Shown piece after piece: positions 53,758-63,551 of a DNA stretch of 64,000 bases; within the stretch, counting starts at the first letter, position 1, and each line of letters starts with the position of its first letter. The position numbers and the translations under genes were made by a program. The notes beneath the pieces were generated by a model, which searched no databases, had not been told where the DNA came from, and was given only the letters and a program-made list of their open reading frames with translations. The stretch comes from Massilia sp. IC2-278 (GTDB lineage Bacteria; Pseudomonadota; Gammaproteobacteria; Burkholderiales; Burkholderiaceae_D). Location: positions 868,001-932,000 of the forward strand of contig NZ_JAJFES010000001.1 of assembly GCF_020708045.1 (NCBI RefSeq), in the 5' to 3' direction.

Positions 53758-55899
53758 ATGATGAGTTCTGATCGATCCGATGGAGAGTCCCCCGCGCCGC
53801 CCGGCTGGTCCTCGCGCGATTTCAAGGTCCTGCTCGACCATATTCCGGCGGGCGTGGTGATCCACGGCGCCGATTCGCGCGCCGTCTACGCCAACCGCTG
53901 CGCGCACCGCCTGCTCGGCCCCGCCCTCGAGCTGATGCGCATCTACCCGGCCGACTCGAATGCGGTGCCCTTGCTGCGTGCCGACGGCAGCCCGCTGCCG
54001 GCCGACGCCAATCCCGTGTCCTGCGTCCTGCGTACCGGCAGGACGGTGCACGACGCCGTCGTCGGCCTGCCCGGCGACAGCCTGCGCTGGCTGATCTGCA
54101 ATGCCTATCCGCTGCACGACGCCGAAGGGCGGGTCCACGAAGTGGCGGTCTGCTTTACCGAATGCACCGACCTGAAGCGCACCGAGGAAACCCTGCTGCG
54201 CTCGGAAGAGCGCCTGCGCCTGGCCATGCAGGGCAGCACCGACGCGCCTTGGGACTGGGATGTCAACAGCGGCCTGGTGCACTATTCCGAGCGCTGGTGG
54301 GACATGCTCGGCTTTCCGCATTCGCACGGCGAGCGCGACCCGGTTGCCTGGCGCACCCAGATGCATCCCGAGGACATGCCGCGCGTGGACGCCTTTGTCG
54401 AGGCCCTGCTGGCATCGAACGAGACGACCTACAGCCTGGAATTTCGCCTGCGCCACCGCGACGGCCACTACGTGCCGGTGCTGTCGCGCGGCTTCGTGCA
54501 GCGCGACCGCAACGGCAAGGGCGTGCGCATCGCCGGTACCAACACCGACCTGACCGCCGCCAAGGAAGCCGAACGGCGCATCCACGAGCTGGCCTATTAC
54601 GACTATCTCACCGGCCTGCCGAACCGGCGCCTGCTGATCGACGAACTGTCGCGCATCCTGTCGCGCAGCGACCGCAACGGCCAGTTCGGCGCCCTGATGT
54701 TCATCGACCTCGACAACTTCAAGCTGCTCAACGATACCCTCGGCCACGACGCCGGCGACGCCCTGCTGCGCGAGGTGGCAACGCGCCTGCGCGGCACCGT
54801 GCGCGCCAGCGACCACCTGGCCCGCCTCGGCGGCGACGAATTCGTGGTCGTGCTCGACGACCTCGGCACCTGCGAGCGCGACGCGGTCCACGAGGCGCGG
54901 CTGGTCGGCGCCAAGCTGCTCGACGCCCTGGCCCAGCCGCACGCGCTGGGCGCCCGGCCCAGCATCAGCACCCCCAGCATCGGCGTGGCCATGTTCGGCG
55001 CCGGCGCCGGCGCCGACAGCGTCGACCAATTGCTGCGCCAGGCCGACCTGGCCATGTACCGCGCCAAGGCCGAGGGCCGCAATACCCTGCGCTTCTTCGA
55101 CCCCGACATGCAGGCGGCGGCCGAGCGCCAGGCCGAGCTCGAGGGCGACCTGCACGACGCCATCGGCCAGCACCGCTTCGAGCTGTATTGCCAGCCGCAG
55201 GTCGGCGTCGACGGCAGGCTGGCCGGCGCCGAGGTGCTGCTGCGCTGGCGCCACGCCACGCGCGGCCTGGTGCCGCCCGACGAATTCATCGGCCTGGCCG
55301 AAACGAGCGGCCTGATCGTGCCGCTGGGCGCGATGGTGCTCGCCGAAAGCTGCCGCGCCCTGGCGCGCTGGGCCGGCACGCCGCTGCTGCGCGAACTGAC
55401 CCTGGCCGTGAACGTCAGCGCCCAGCAGCTGCGCGACCCCGGCTTCGTCGACGCCGTGCTCGCCATCCTGGCCGCCACCGGCGCGCCGCCCCAGCAACTG
55501 TTCCTGGAACTGACCGAGAGCGTGTTCGCCGAAGACCTGGACGCCGCCTGCGCCAAGATGCATGCGCTGCGCCTGCACGGCGTGTGCTTCTCGCTCGACG
55601 ACTTCGGCACCGGCTATTCCTCGCTCGCCTACCTGAAGCGTTTTCCGCTCACCGAACTGAAGATCGACCGCAGCTTCGTCAAGGACTTGCCGGGCGAAGC
55701 CCATGCCGGCGCCATCGTCGACGCCATCCTGGCCCTGGCCCGCACGCTCGACCTGGACGTGGTGGCCGAAGGCATCGAGACCGGCGAGCAGCGCGATTTT
55801 CTCGTTGCGCGCGGCTGCCGCCTGTTGCAAGGCTACCTGCTGGGCAAGCCGCGTCCCATGGCCGAATTCGAAGCCGGTTTCGGTCTTGCCGGCGCCTGA
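53758..55899 (+). CDS. PAS-PAS-GGDEF-EAL cyclic-di-GMP protein, copy 2
   Basis: 713 residues from the chosen start. Domain order and most motifs equal copy 1: IPAGVVIHGADSRAVYANRC, GSTDAPWDWDVNSGLVHYS, RASD then LGGDEFVVVLDDLG, EVLLRWRHATRGLVPPDEF, NVSAQQL, ELTESVFAEDL, DDFGTGYSSL and VVAEGIET. Both active sites thus look complete. The spacing of 60 bp and the level of likeness show a tandem duplication. Differences concentrate in the PAS regions, so the two may sense different signals. ATG 53758 or 53761 and a TTG at 53737 are all possible starts. Confidence 0.9.
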   Translation: MMSSDRSDGESPAPPGWSSRDFKVLLDHIPAGVVIHGADSRAVYANRCAHRLLGPALELMRIYPADSNAVPLLRADGSPLPADANPVSCVLRTGRTVHDAVVGLPGDSLRWLICNAYPLHDAEGRVHEVAVCFTECTDLKRTEETLLRSEERLRLAMQGSTDAPWDWDVNSGLVHYSERWWDMLGFPHSHGERDPVAWRTQMHPEDMPRVDAFVEALLASNETTYSLEFRLRHRDGHYVPVLSRGFVQRDRNGKGVRIAGTNTDLTAAKEAERRIHELAYYDYLTGLPNRRLLIDELSRILSRSDRNGQFGALMFIDLDNFKLLNDTLGHDAGDALLREVATRLRGTVRASDHLARLGGDEFVVVLDDLGTCERDAVHEARLVGAKLLDALAQPHALGARPSISTPSIGVAMFGAGAGADSVDQLLRQADLAMYRAKAEGRNTLRFFDPDMQAAAERQAELEGDLHDAIGQHRFELYCQPQVGVDGRLAGAEVLLRWRHATRGLVPPDEFIGLAETSGLIVPLGAMVLAESCRALARWAGTPLLRELTLAVNVSAQQLRDPGFVDAVLAILAATGAPPQQLFLELTESVFAEDLDAACAKMHALRLHGVCFSLDDFGTGYSSLAYLKRFPLTELKIDRSFVKDLPGEAHAGAIVDAILALARTLDLDVVAEGIETGEQRDFLVARGCRLLQGYLLGKPRPMAEFEAGFGLAGA

Positions 55900-56027
55900 G
55901 CCGCGCGTGGCCGGCAGGCCGCCGGCTTTCAGGCTCCTTTTCCTTTCTCTGTCAATGTATTCAGCCGTGCATGCCGGCACAGGCACCTTATGCGATCCTG
56001 TCGCCAACCGCTTAGCTCTTCTTGACC

Positions 56028-59000
56028 ATGGACACGCAAAAACCTGACCATCCAAGCCCGGACACGCACGCGGATGCCCGGCTTCCCTTCCCGATCGTCG
56101 GGATCGGCGCCTCGGCCGGCGGCTTCGCGGCACTCGCCGCCCTGCTCCAGAACCTGCCGCCGGCGCCGGGCATCGCGCTGGTGGTCGTGCTGCACCTCCC
56201 GTCCGACCAGCAAAGCAGCGCGGAGCGCGTCCTGCAGCGCTCCACCGGCCTGCCGGTGGTCAGGGTGAACCATGCGATGCCGATCCTGCCCGACCAGGTC
56301 TATGTCATCCCTCCTGCGCGCAGCCTGAAAATGGAGGGCAGGCGCCTGGTGCTGCACGATCTGGATCACGCACCGGGCGCCCCGGCGGCCGTCGATGCCT
56401 TCTTCCGCTCGCTGGCCATGGCGCACCGCGAAAAAGCCATGGGCGTGGTCCTGTCCGGCATGGGCTCGGATGGGACAGTTGGCCTGGCGTGCATCAAGGA
56501 ACAAGGCGGCGTCACCGTCGTCCAGTCGCCCGCCGATGCCGCGCAAGCCGGCATGCCGCAATCGGCCATCGATTCCGGCATGGCGGACTTCGTCCTTGCC
56601 GCCGCCGACATCCCGGCCAAGATGGCGGAACTGGGCGGCATCACCCGGACGATCCGCGAGCACGCCCGGCAGGGGCATCGTCCTGCCGAGGTCGCGTTCG
56701 ACATGGGCCCGGACCCGGAAGGGGCGCTGCGCGAGGTGCTGTCGCTGCTGCGGCAACATACCGGCCACGACTTCGGCGAATACAGGCGCGCGACCATGCT
56801 GCGCCGGCTGGAGCGCCGCCTGCAGGTGCGCGGCCTGCCGGATTTGCCCAGCTATCTCGACCTGCAACGGCGCGACGCCGGCGAATCCCCTGCGCTGTTC
56901 AGGGACCTGCTGATCGGCGTGACCCGGTTCTTCCGCGACCGCGAAGCGTTCGCCGCCCTCGAACACAAGGTCGTGCCCCAGCTTTTCCGGGACAAGGGGC
57001 CGGGCGACACCGTGCGGGTATGGGCGGCGGCCTGCTCGACCGGCGAGGAAGCGTATTCGCTGGCCATGCTGCTGGCGGACCATGCCGCTTCGATGGCAGC
57101 GCCACCCGCGATCCAGGTATTTGCCTCCGACATCGACGCCCAGGCAATCCGCACGGCGCGTGCCGGACGCTATCCGGCTTCGATTGCCGAGGAGGTGCCG
57201 CCCGAGCGGCTGCAGCGCTACTTCACCATGGAGAACGGCGTCTACAAGGTACGCAGGTCGCTGCACCGGCAAATACTGTTCGCGGAACACAACCTGCTGC
57301 GCGACCCGCCGTTTTCGTCGCTGGACCTGGTCAGCTGCCGCAACTTCCTGATCTACCTGAAACCGGAGATGCACTGGCACCTGCTGGGTACTTTCCGTTT
57401 CGCGCTGCGCCCCGGCGGCTACCTCATGCTCGGCAGCGCCGAAAGCGTGGACGATGGATCGGGCCGGTTCGCCGCGGTCGATGCCGGCAACAGGATTTAT
57501 CGGATGAAAGCGGAACCAGGGCCGCGCCGGCTTGCCGCGCCCGCCGCGCTACCTGTCGACAAGGTACTGCGCCCTGCCGCCGCAACGGCCGCGCGCGATG
57601 AAGCGGCGCCGGTCGAGCGCCACGGTCGCCCCCGCGGGCGCCTGTTTTCCTTCGCCGAGATCCACCTGCACAAGGCGGCGCAGCAGGCGCCGCCCAGCAT
57701 CCTGGTCAATGGCAACGGGGAAGTCGTGCATATCGCGGCAGAGGCCAGCCACCTGCTGCGCCATCCCGGCGGCGAGCCGACGCGCGACCTGGTATCGCTG
57801 GTGCCCGCGCCATGCCGGCTGGCCTTGCGTACCGCGCTGTTCCAGGCGCAAAAAAGCGGTAGCCAGGTCGGCACCGGCGCGGTGCGCTACGAGCAGGACG
57901 GCGAACAGCGCAGCGTCGACATGACGGTGCTGCCTTTCCACGACGAGCATGCCGAAGGTTTGCTGATGCTGGTCGGTTTCAGGGACGTTACCGGCGTGCC
58001 TGCCACCGCCGCGCCCGCCGCGCCGCGCGACCAGTCGCTGCTCGAGCAGCTCGACGAGGAGCTGCGCCATACCCGCAAGAAGCTGCAGGAAACCATGGAC
58101 CAGGCGGAACAGTCGAATGCCGCACTGCGCTCCACCGTGGAAGAGCTGAAGACGACCGTCGAGGAGCTGCGCGCGGCGAACCGGCAACTCGACACCACAC
58201 TGGACATGTCGAGCGCCGCCAACGAGGAGCTGTGTACCGCCAACAGCGAGCTCGCGCAGCGCCTGGAAGACCTGGGCAGGTCCCATGACGACCTGAACAA
58301 CCTGATCGCCTCGTCCGACGTGGCAACCCTGTTCCTCGACCGCCAGATGCGCATCGAGCGCTACACGCCGCGCATCGCCGGCCTGTTCAACATGATTCCC
58401 GCCGACGTCGGCCGCCCGCTGCAGCACATTACCAGCCGGCTCGACAACCCGAACCTGGCCGACGACGCCGCCCGCGTGTTCGAGACGCTGCAGCCGCTGG
58501 AGCAGGAAATCAGCAGCCGCGACGGCCGGGTCTACATCGTGCGGGTCTACCCTTACCGGACCGGCTCGCACCGCATCGCGGGCGCGGTCATGACCTTCTT
58601 CGACATCACGGGCCGCAAGCAGGCCGAAGACAGGCTGCGCGAAAGCGAAGTCCTGCTGCGTACGCTGCTGGAAAGCCATGCCCAGGCCATCTGGCAGACC
58701 GATGCCCAGGGCCACGTGGTGGCCGATTCCGCGTCCTGGCGCGCCTACACAGGCCAGACCGGGGCGGAGTGGTCGGACGAGGGCTGGGCCAACGCACTGC
58801 ATCCGGACGACCGCGCGATGGCGCTGCGGGTCTGGCGCGCCGGCACCGCTGCCGGCCACGTCATCCGCAACCGCTTCCGGCTGCGGACAGCGCAGGGCGG
58901 CTGGCGCTGGACCAGCGTGCTGGCCGCGCCCGTGCGCAACGGCGATGGATCGGTACGCAAGTGGGTGGGCATGAACATCGACATCGATACCGAAAAGCGT

Positions 59001-59792
59001 GCCGAGGACCTGCTCCGCGCGAGCGAATCGCGCTTCCGGGCGCTCGCCGCAGTCGGGGCGTCGACGCTCTACCGCATCGGCGCCGGCTGGAATACCATCC
59101 GCCGGTACGACGGCTCGGGCATGCTGGCCGGCGAAGACGAAGCGGGCTGGATGGAAGACCATATTCCCGCGGACGAGCGCCCACGGCTGCGCGCCGCCAT
59201 CGCACGCGCCATCGCCAGCCGCGGCGAATTCGAGCTCGACCACCGCGTGCTGCGCCCGGATGGGGCGGTGGCCTGGGTCTCGTCGCGCGCCGTCCCGCTG
59301 CTGGGCGACGACGGCGAAATTCTCGAATGGTTCGGCGCCCAGACCGATATCACGGCGCGCGTCAAGGCCGACCAGGCTTTCGCTCGCCTGTTCGAGGCTG
59401 CGCCGGCGCCGCTGCTGGTGGTCGGGACCGACGCGCCGCGCTTCACCATCCGCGCGGTCAACGGCGCCTGGCTGGCGGCGACGCTGCGCACGCGCGAAGA
59501 GGTGGTCGGGCGCGGCATGTTCGACGCCTGTCCCGGCAATCCGGAAGGCGCTGGCGCCGACGGTGCGGCGCTGCTGCGCGCCTCCTTCGAACGCGTGCTG
59601 GCCTCGGTCCGGCCCGACTGCTTGCCCGACCTGCGATACGACATCGCGCGGCCCGACGGCAGCGTCGAGGAACGCTGGTGGCGCCCGGTCAATGCGCCGG
59701 TCCTCGACCAGGACGGCATGGTCGAGGCCATCATCCACCATGCCCACGATGTGACCGCCGCTTGCCGCGCCGGGTACGGCAACGAGCAATAG
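56028..59792 (+). CDS. CheB-CheR fusion with PAS domains, no kinase domain
   Basis: 1254 residues. The CheB methylesterase part (about 20-200) has the Ser in VGIGASAGGFAAL (Ser 29), His in VVVLHLPSDQQ and Asp in LSGMGSDGTVGLA. The CheR methyltransferase part (about 215-490) has FFRDREAFAAL, the SAM site VWAAACSTGEEAYSLAML and FSSLDLVSCRNFLIYL. A long coiled coil (about 665-760) is followed by one PAS-like region at 757 and three more from about 874, 997 and 1119. Fusions of this kind usually end in a histidine kinase; this one stops after the last PAS (HHAHDVTAAC). Its partner kinase must be elsewhere. Confidence 0.92.
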   Translation: MDTQKPDHPSPDTHADARLPFPIVGIGASAGGFAALAALLQNLPPAPGIALVVVLHLPSDQQSSAERVLQRSTGLPVVRVNHAMPILPDQVYVIPPARSLKMEGRRLVLHDLDHAPGAPAAVDAFFRSLAMAHREKAMGVVLSGMGSDGTVGLACIKEQGGVTVVQSPADAAQAGMPQSAIDSGMADFVLAAADIPAKMAELGGITRTIREHARQGHRPAEVAFDMGPDPEGALREVLSLLRQHTGHDFGEYRRATMLRRLERRLQVRGLPDLPSYLDLQRRDAGESPALFRDLLIGVTRFFRDREAFAALEHKVVPQLFRDKGPGDTVRVWAAACSTGEEAYSLAMLLADHAASMAAPPAIQVFASDIDAQAIRTARAGRYPASIAEEVPPERLQRYFTMENGVYKVRRSLHRQILFAEHNLLRDPPFSSLDLVSCRNFLIYLKPEMHWHLLGTFRFALRPGGYLMLGSAESVDDGSGRFAAVDAGNRIYRMKAEPGPRRLAAPAALPVDKVLRPAAATAARDEAAPVERHGRPRGRLFSFAEIHLHKAAQQAPPSILVNGNGEVVHIAAEASHLLRHPGGEPTRDLVSLVPAPCRLALRTALFQAQKSGSQVGTGAVRYEQDGEQRSVDMTVLPFHDEHAEGLLMLVGFRDVTGVPATAAPAAPRDQSLLEQLDEELRHTRKKLQETMDQAEQSNAALRSTVEELKTTVEELRAANRQLDTTLDMSSAANEELCTANSELAQRLEDLGRSHDDLNNLIASSDVATLFLDRQMRIERYTPRIAGLFNMIPADVGRPLQHITSRLDNPNLADDAARVFETLQPLEQEISSRDGRVYIVRVYPYRTGSHRIAGAVMTFFDITGRKQAEDRLRESEVLLRTLLESHAQAIWQTDAQGHVVADSASWRAYTGQTGAEWSDEGWANALHPDDRAMALRVWRAGTAAGHVIRNRFRLRTAQGGWRWTSVLAAPVRNGDGSVRKWVGMNIDIDTEKRAEDLLRASESRFRALAAVGASTLYRIGAGWNTIRRYDGSGMLAGEDEAGWMEDHIPADERPRLRAAIARAIASRGEFELDHRVLRPDGAVAWVSSRAVPLLGDDGEILEWFGAQTDITARVKADQAFARLFEAAPAPLLVVGTDAPRFTIRAVNGAWLAATLRTREEVVGRGMFDACPGNPEGAGADGAALLRASFERVLASVRPDCLPDLRYDIARPDGSVEERWWRPVNAPVLDQDGMVEAIIHHAHDVTAACRAGYGNEQ

Positions 59793-59957
59793 CGGGCGCG
59801 CCCGGCACGGCCTTCCGGCGTGGGGGCCGTGGCGTGCGCTGGATACCGCGCGAATCGCAGTATTCTAGTAGCAAATAGACAATGAGCAACGCCGTGCGCA
59901 AACGATGCCGTACCGCCCTCCTTGCCTGCCCCGATTAACCGGACAAAGGTGTCCCAC

Positions 59958-60509
59958 TTGACGACCACGCTACGATCCGACGCCGCCCTGCGGCGCGACC
60001 AGATCCTCGACGCAGCCGATGCCGTCTTTTCGCGCCATGGCGTGACCGCGCCGCTCGAACTGGTGGTGGCGCAGGCCGGCGTCGGCCGGGCTACCCTGTA
60101 CCGCAACTTCCCCGACCGCGCGGCCCTGATGGACGCCCTGCTGGAGCGTTCGCTGGCCGGCCTCGAACGCCAGGCCGACGGCGCCGATCTGTTCGCCCTG
60201 CTGGAACAGGTGGCGCAATGCATCGTCGCTTCGCCCGCCGTGACCGATTACTGGCGCGCGGTCGACGCCGACCATCCGGTCGCCAGGGCCGGGCGCGAAC
60301 GCCTGGCCAAGCTGTTCCGCGCGCCGCTCGCCGCCGCCGTGAAGAGCGGCGCCTGCCGCCCCGACTTGAAGCCGGCCGACATCGTGCTCGTCTGCGGCAT
60401 GCTCGGCGCCGCCCTGCGCGGTGCGACGCCGGCCCAGCAGCGCAGCCTGGCGCGGCGCGCGCTCGACCTTCTCTGCTCCGGCATCGCCACGCCTGTCCGG
60501 AGGCGTTAG
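59958..60509 (+). CDS. TetR-family repressor of the efflux genes
   Basis: 183 residues from TTG 59958. The DNA-binding helices are RRDQILDAADAVFSRHGVTA and LELVVAQAGVGRATLYRNFP, the standard TetR pattern. The C-terminal ligand domain is helical and unlike any family I can name. Starts are uncertain: TTG 59922, GTG 59949 and TTG 59958 are all in frame, with AAAGGTG about 7 bases before the last. Its stop is one base before the pump gene, so it should be co-transcribed with, and probably represses, the efflux operon. Confidence 0.83.
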   Translation: MTTTLRSDAALRRDQILDAADAVFSRHGVTAPLELVVAQAGVGRATLYRNFPDRAALMDALLERSLAGLERQADGADLFALLEQVAQCIVASPAVTDYWRAVDADHPVARAGRERLAKLFRAPLAAAVKSGACRPDLKPADIVLVCGMLGAALRGATPAQQRSLARRALDLLCSGIATPVRRR

Positions 60510-60510
60510 C

Positions 60511-62190
60511 ATGGCGGTGCTGCTCAAACCGACGCCGAACTGGGAAGAGCACGAAAAGCCGACCCTGCCCGGCTCCGCCTCGATGCCCTACCATACGCCC
60601 GCGGTGCGCGTGGCCTATGCTTGCGTCGCCCTACTGGTCGGGATCACGGGCGGCCTGGGGAATGCGCTGGTCACGGCCAACCTGGCCACCATCCAGGGCC
60701 AGCTCGGGCTGACGCCGTCGGAAGGCGCCTGGCTGCCGGCCGCCTACGTGATGGTCAACATCACCGTGAACATGCTGGTCTTCAAATTCCGCCAGCAGTA
60801 CGGGCTGCGCCTGTTCGCCGAGATCGGCCTCGGCCTGTACGCCGCCGTCACCCTGCTGCACCTGCTGGTCGGCGGCTTTGCGATGGCGGTGGTGGTGCGC
60901 GCCGCCAGCGGCTTTGCCGCCGCCACCGCCACCACGCTGTCGATGCTGTACATGCTGCAGGCGGCGCCGCGCGCCTACACCGGCAAGATGGTAGTGCTCG
61001 GCGTCGGCATCCCGCAGCTGGCCACGCCGCTGGCCTGGCTGCTGTCGCCGACGCTGCTGGTGTTCGGCCAGTGGCACAACCTGTACCTGTTCGAGGCCGG
61101 CCTGGCCCTGTGCTCGCTGGCGGCGGTGGTGGTGCTGAAACTCCCGCCGGGCATGCACGTGAAGGTCTTCGAGAAGAAGGACTTCATCAGCTTCGCCCTG
61201 ATGGCGCCGGGCGCGGCGATGCTGGTGGCGGTGCTGGCCCAGGGCTATTCGCACTGGTGGTTTGACGAAGCCTGGCTGGCCTGGCTCCTGATGGGCGCCG
61301 TGGTCTTCATCCTGGCCGCCCTGTTCGTCGAGCACCACCGCGAGAACCCGCTGCTGCAGACGCGCTGGCTGGTCACGCCCAACATCCTGCGCTTCATCGT
61401 CGGCGCCTTTTTGATCCGCTTTCTCACTTCCGAGCAGACCTTCGGCGCGGTGGGCCTGCTGCGCACCCTGGGCATGGGGCCGGACCAGATGCAGCCGCTG
61501 TTCGTGGTGATCCTGTTCGGGACGATCGTCGGCATGGTTGCCAGCGCCCTGACCTTCAGCCCCAAGACCCTGATCGCCCAGCTGATCGCGGCCATCGTGC
61601 TGTTCGGGGTAGCCGCGCTGATCGACTACGGCCGCACGAGTCTCGACCGGCCGCAGGACTTCTTCCTCAGCCAGTTCCTGGTGGCCCTGGGCAGCGGCAT
61701 GTTCATGGGGCCGCTGGTTTTGCTCGGCATCACCCAGGCGCTGAAGTTCGGCCCGAACTACGTGGTGACGTTCACCGTGGTGCTGTCGCTGACCCAGTCG
61801 CTGGGCGCGATGACCGGCTCGGCCCTGCTGAGCACCTACCAGCTGCACCGCGAGCAGGTGTATTCGAGCGAACTGACGGCCGACATCAACCCGGCCGACC
61901 CGCAGGTGGCCACGCGCCTGCAACAGCAACAGGGCGTATACCGGGCCCTGATCACCGACCCGGTGCAGCGCGCGGCGCAGGGCACGGCCCTGCTGTCGCA
62001 GATCGCGCGGCGCGAAGCGAACGTGCGCGCCTTTAACGACGTGTTCGCGCTGTCGGGCATCCTGGCCATGGCCTTCCTGTCCTGGTCGCTGTTCGTGGCG
62101 ATCCGTGCATCGATCCGCAACCGCCGCGAGGCCGCTGCAGCCCTTACCGCTTCCCCCAATCCGGCGCCGCCAGGCGCCACCAAGGCCTGA
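60511..62190 (+). CDS. MFS drug efflux pump, DHA2/EmrB-like
   Basis: 559 residues with about 14 membrane segments. The first periplasmic and loop pattern (NLATIQGQLGLTPSEGAWLP, AAYVMVNITVNMLVFKFRQQ) is that of DHA2 pumps, and ASGFAAATATTLSMLYM and QSLGAMTGSALLSTYQL fit later helices. It would export toxic compounds using the proton gradient. ATG 60511 comes one base after the TetR stop. With the HlyD-like protein and the NodT-like outer-membrane factor that follow, it forms a three-part pump across both membranes. Confidence 0.9.
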   Translation: MAVLLKPTPNWEEHEKPTLPGSASMPYHTPAVRVAYACVALLVGITGGLGNALVTANLATIQGQLGLTPSEGAWLPAAYVMVNITVNMLVFKFRQQYGLRLFAEIGLGLYAAVTLLHLLVGGFAMAVVVRAASGFAAATATTLSMLYMLQAAPRAYTGKMVVLGVGIPQLATPLAWLLSPTLLVFGQWHNLYLFEAGLALCSLAAVVVLKLPPGMHVKVFEKKDFISFALMAPGAAMLVAVLAQGYSHWWFDEAWLAWLLMGAVVFILAALFVEHHRENPLLQTRWLVTPNILRFIVGAFLIRFLTSEQTFGAVGLLRTLGMGPDQMQPLFVVILFGTIVGMVASALTFSPKTLIAQLIAAIVLFGVAALIDYGRTSLDRPQDFFLSQFLVALGSGMFMGPLVLLGITQALKFGPNYVVTFTVVLSLTQSLGAMTGSALLSTYQLHREQVYSSELTADINPADPQVATRLQQQQGVYRALITDPVQRAAQGTALLSQIARREANVRAFNDVFALSGILAMAFLSWSLFVAIRASIRNRREAAAALTASPNPAPPGATKA

Positions 62191-62210
62191 GTCAGGCATG
62201 AGTCTTGCGC

Positions 62211-63551
62211 ATGAACACACCGATCCATCCGACCCGCGAAGAAACCGAAGAAGCCGAAGCCAACCCGCCACCGCCAGGCGACGGCAACGACACCCAGCCG
62301 GCCATGGCCACCACGCCGTCCGCCGACCCGCCACCGAGTCCGTATGCGGCAGGCGCAGCACCCACGGCAGCGACGGCAACCATTGCGCCGGCCGCCGCAC
62401 CCGCAGCCCCGGAACCGCCGCCGAAGAAGATCCGCGCCACCCCGGCCGCGATCGGCATCATGATCACGGTGGCGGCGGTCGGCATCGCCCTCATCATGTG
62501 GGCCTGGCACATCGGCCCCTTCAACAGCACCCGCATGAGCACCGACAACGCCTACGTGCGCGGCGCCGTCACCGTGCTCTCGCCCCAGGTGAACGGCTAC
62601 GTGGCCGACGTGCTGGTCAAGGACTTCCAGTTCGTCAAGGCCGGCCAGGAACTGCTGCGCATCGACGACCGCATCTACGCCGAGCGCGTGCGCCAGGCAG
62701 AGGGCCAGCTGGCGAACGCCGTGGCGCAGCTGAACAACGCCGAGCAGACCCAGGCCCAGAACACGGCCTCGGTGGGCTCGGCGCGCGCCAACCTGGCGGC
62801 CGTGGAGGCCGAGCGCGCCCGCGCCCAGGCCGAGCAGGGCCGGGTCGAGGAGCTGGCCGAGCGCGGCTCGGTGTCGCTGAATGAACGCGACCGCGTGCGC
62901 ACCACGGCGCGCCTGGCCGCCGCCAATGTGCTCAAGGCACAAGCCGACATCGACATCGCCCAGCAGCGCGTGAAGTCCACCACCGTCGCACGCGGCGGCC
63001 TGGAGGCGCAAGTGAGCATGGCCGAGGCCCAGCTGGCCCTGGCGAAGATCGACCTGGCCAACACCGTGGTCACGGCGCCGCGCGACGGCCAGGTAAGCGA
63101 GGCGACGGTGCGGCGCGGCCAGTACGTGACGGCCGGCTCGCAGCTGCTGTTCCTGGTGCCGGACCAGCTGTGGGTGGTGGCCAACTTCAAGGAAGGGCAA
63201 ACCTGGCGCATGCGCATCGGCCAGCCGGCGCGCTTCACGGTCGACGCCTTCGAGGGCGCGGCGCTCACCGGCCACGTGGAACAGATCGCGCCGGCCACCG
63301 GCTCCGAATTCAGCGTGCTGCGCCCGGATAACGCTTCCGGCAACTTCACCAAGGTGGTGCAGCGCCTGCCGATCCGCATCGCCATCGACCCCGGCCAGGA
63401 GCTGGCCAGGCGCCTGCGCCCCGGCATGTCGGTGACGGCCGAAGTCGATACCGGCGCCCAGCCGCGCGAAGCCGGCCGCCCGGCCAGCCCGCCTGCCGCC
63501 CAACCTGCCGTTCAGCCCGCCGCCCAGCCCACTCCGGGGACGGCGCGATGA
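62211..63551 (+). CDS. HlyD/EmrA-family membrane-fusion protein
   Basis: 446 residues. An unusually long cytoplasmic Pro/Ala/Thr-rich leader (about 75 residues) comes before the single membrane anchor (AIGIMITVAAVGIALIMWAW). Next are the lipoyl half-motif (RMSTDNAYVRGAVTVLSPQV, NGYVADVLVKDFQFVKAGQ), a long alpha-hairpin of Ala/Gln/Glu-rich helices (about 140-250), and the beta-barrel domain (VTAPRDGQVSEATVRRGQYV; VVANFKEGQTWRMRIGQPA). The C-terminus is an Ala/Pro/Gln-rich tail. It links the MFS pump to the outer-membrane channel. Its stop overlaps the next gene's start. Confidence 0.92.
   Translation: MNTPIHPTREETEEAEANPPPPGDGNDTQPAMATTPSADPPPSPYAAGAAPTAATATIAPAAAPAAPEPPPKKIRATPAAIGIMITVAAVGIALIMWAWHIGPFNSTRMSTDNAYVRGAVTVLSPQVNGYVADVLVKDFQFVKAGQELLRIDDRIYAERVRQAEGQLANAVAQLNNAEQTQAQNTASVGSARANLAAVEAERARAQAEQGRVEELAERGSVSLNERDRVRTTARLAAANVLKAQADIDIAQQRVKSTTVARGGLEAQVSMAEAQLALAKIDLANTVVTAPRDGQVSEATVRRGQYVTAGSQLLFLVPDQLWVVANFKEGQTWRMRIGQPARFTVDAFEGAALTGHVEQIAPATGSEFSVLRPDNASGNFTKVVQRLPIRIAIDPGQELARRLRPGMSVTAEVDTGAQPREAGRPASPPAAQPAVQPAAQPTPGTAR

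Noticed and set aside
51193..56133. Very long open frame (over 1600 codons) on the minus strand opposite the two GGDEF-EAL genes
   Set aside because: It mirrors GC-rich codon use of the plus-strand genes, is rich in Gly/Ala/His/Gln/Arg without domains, and repeats only because the opposite genes are duplicates.
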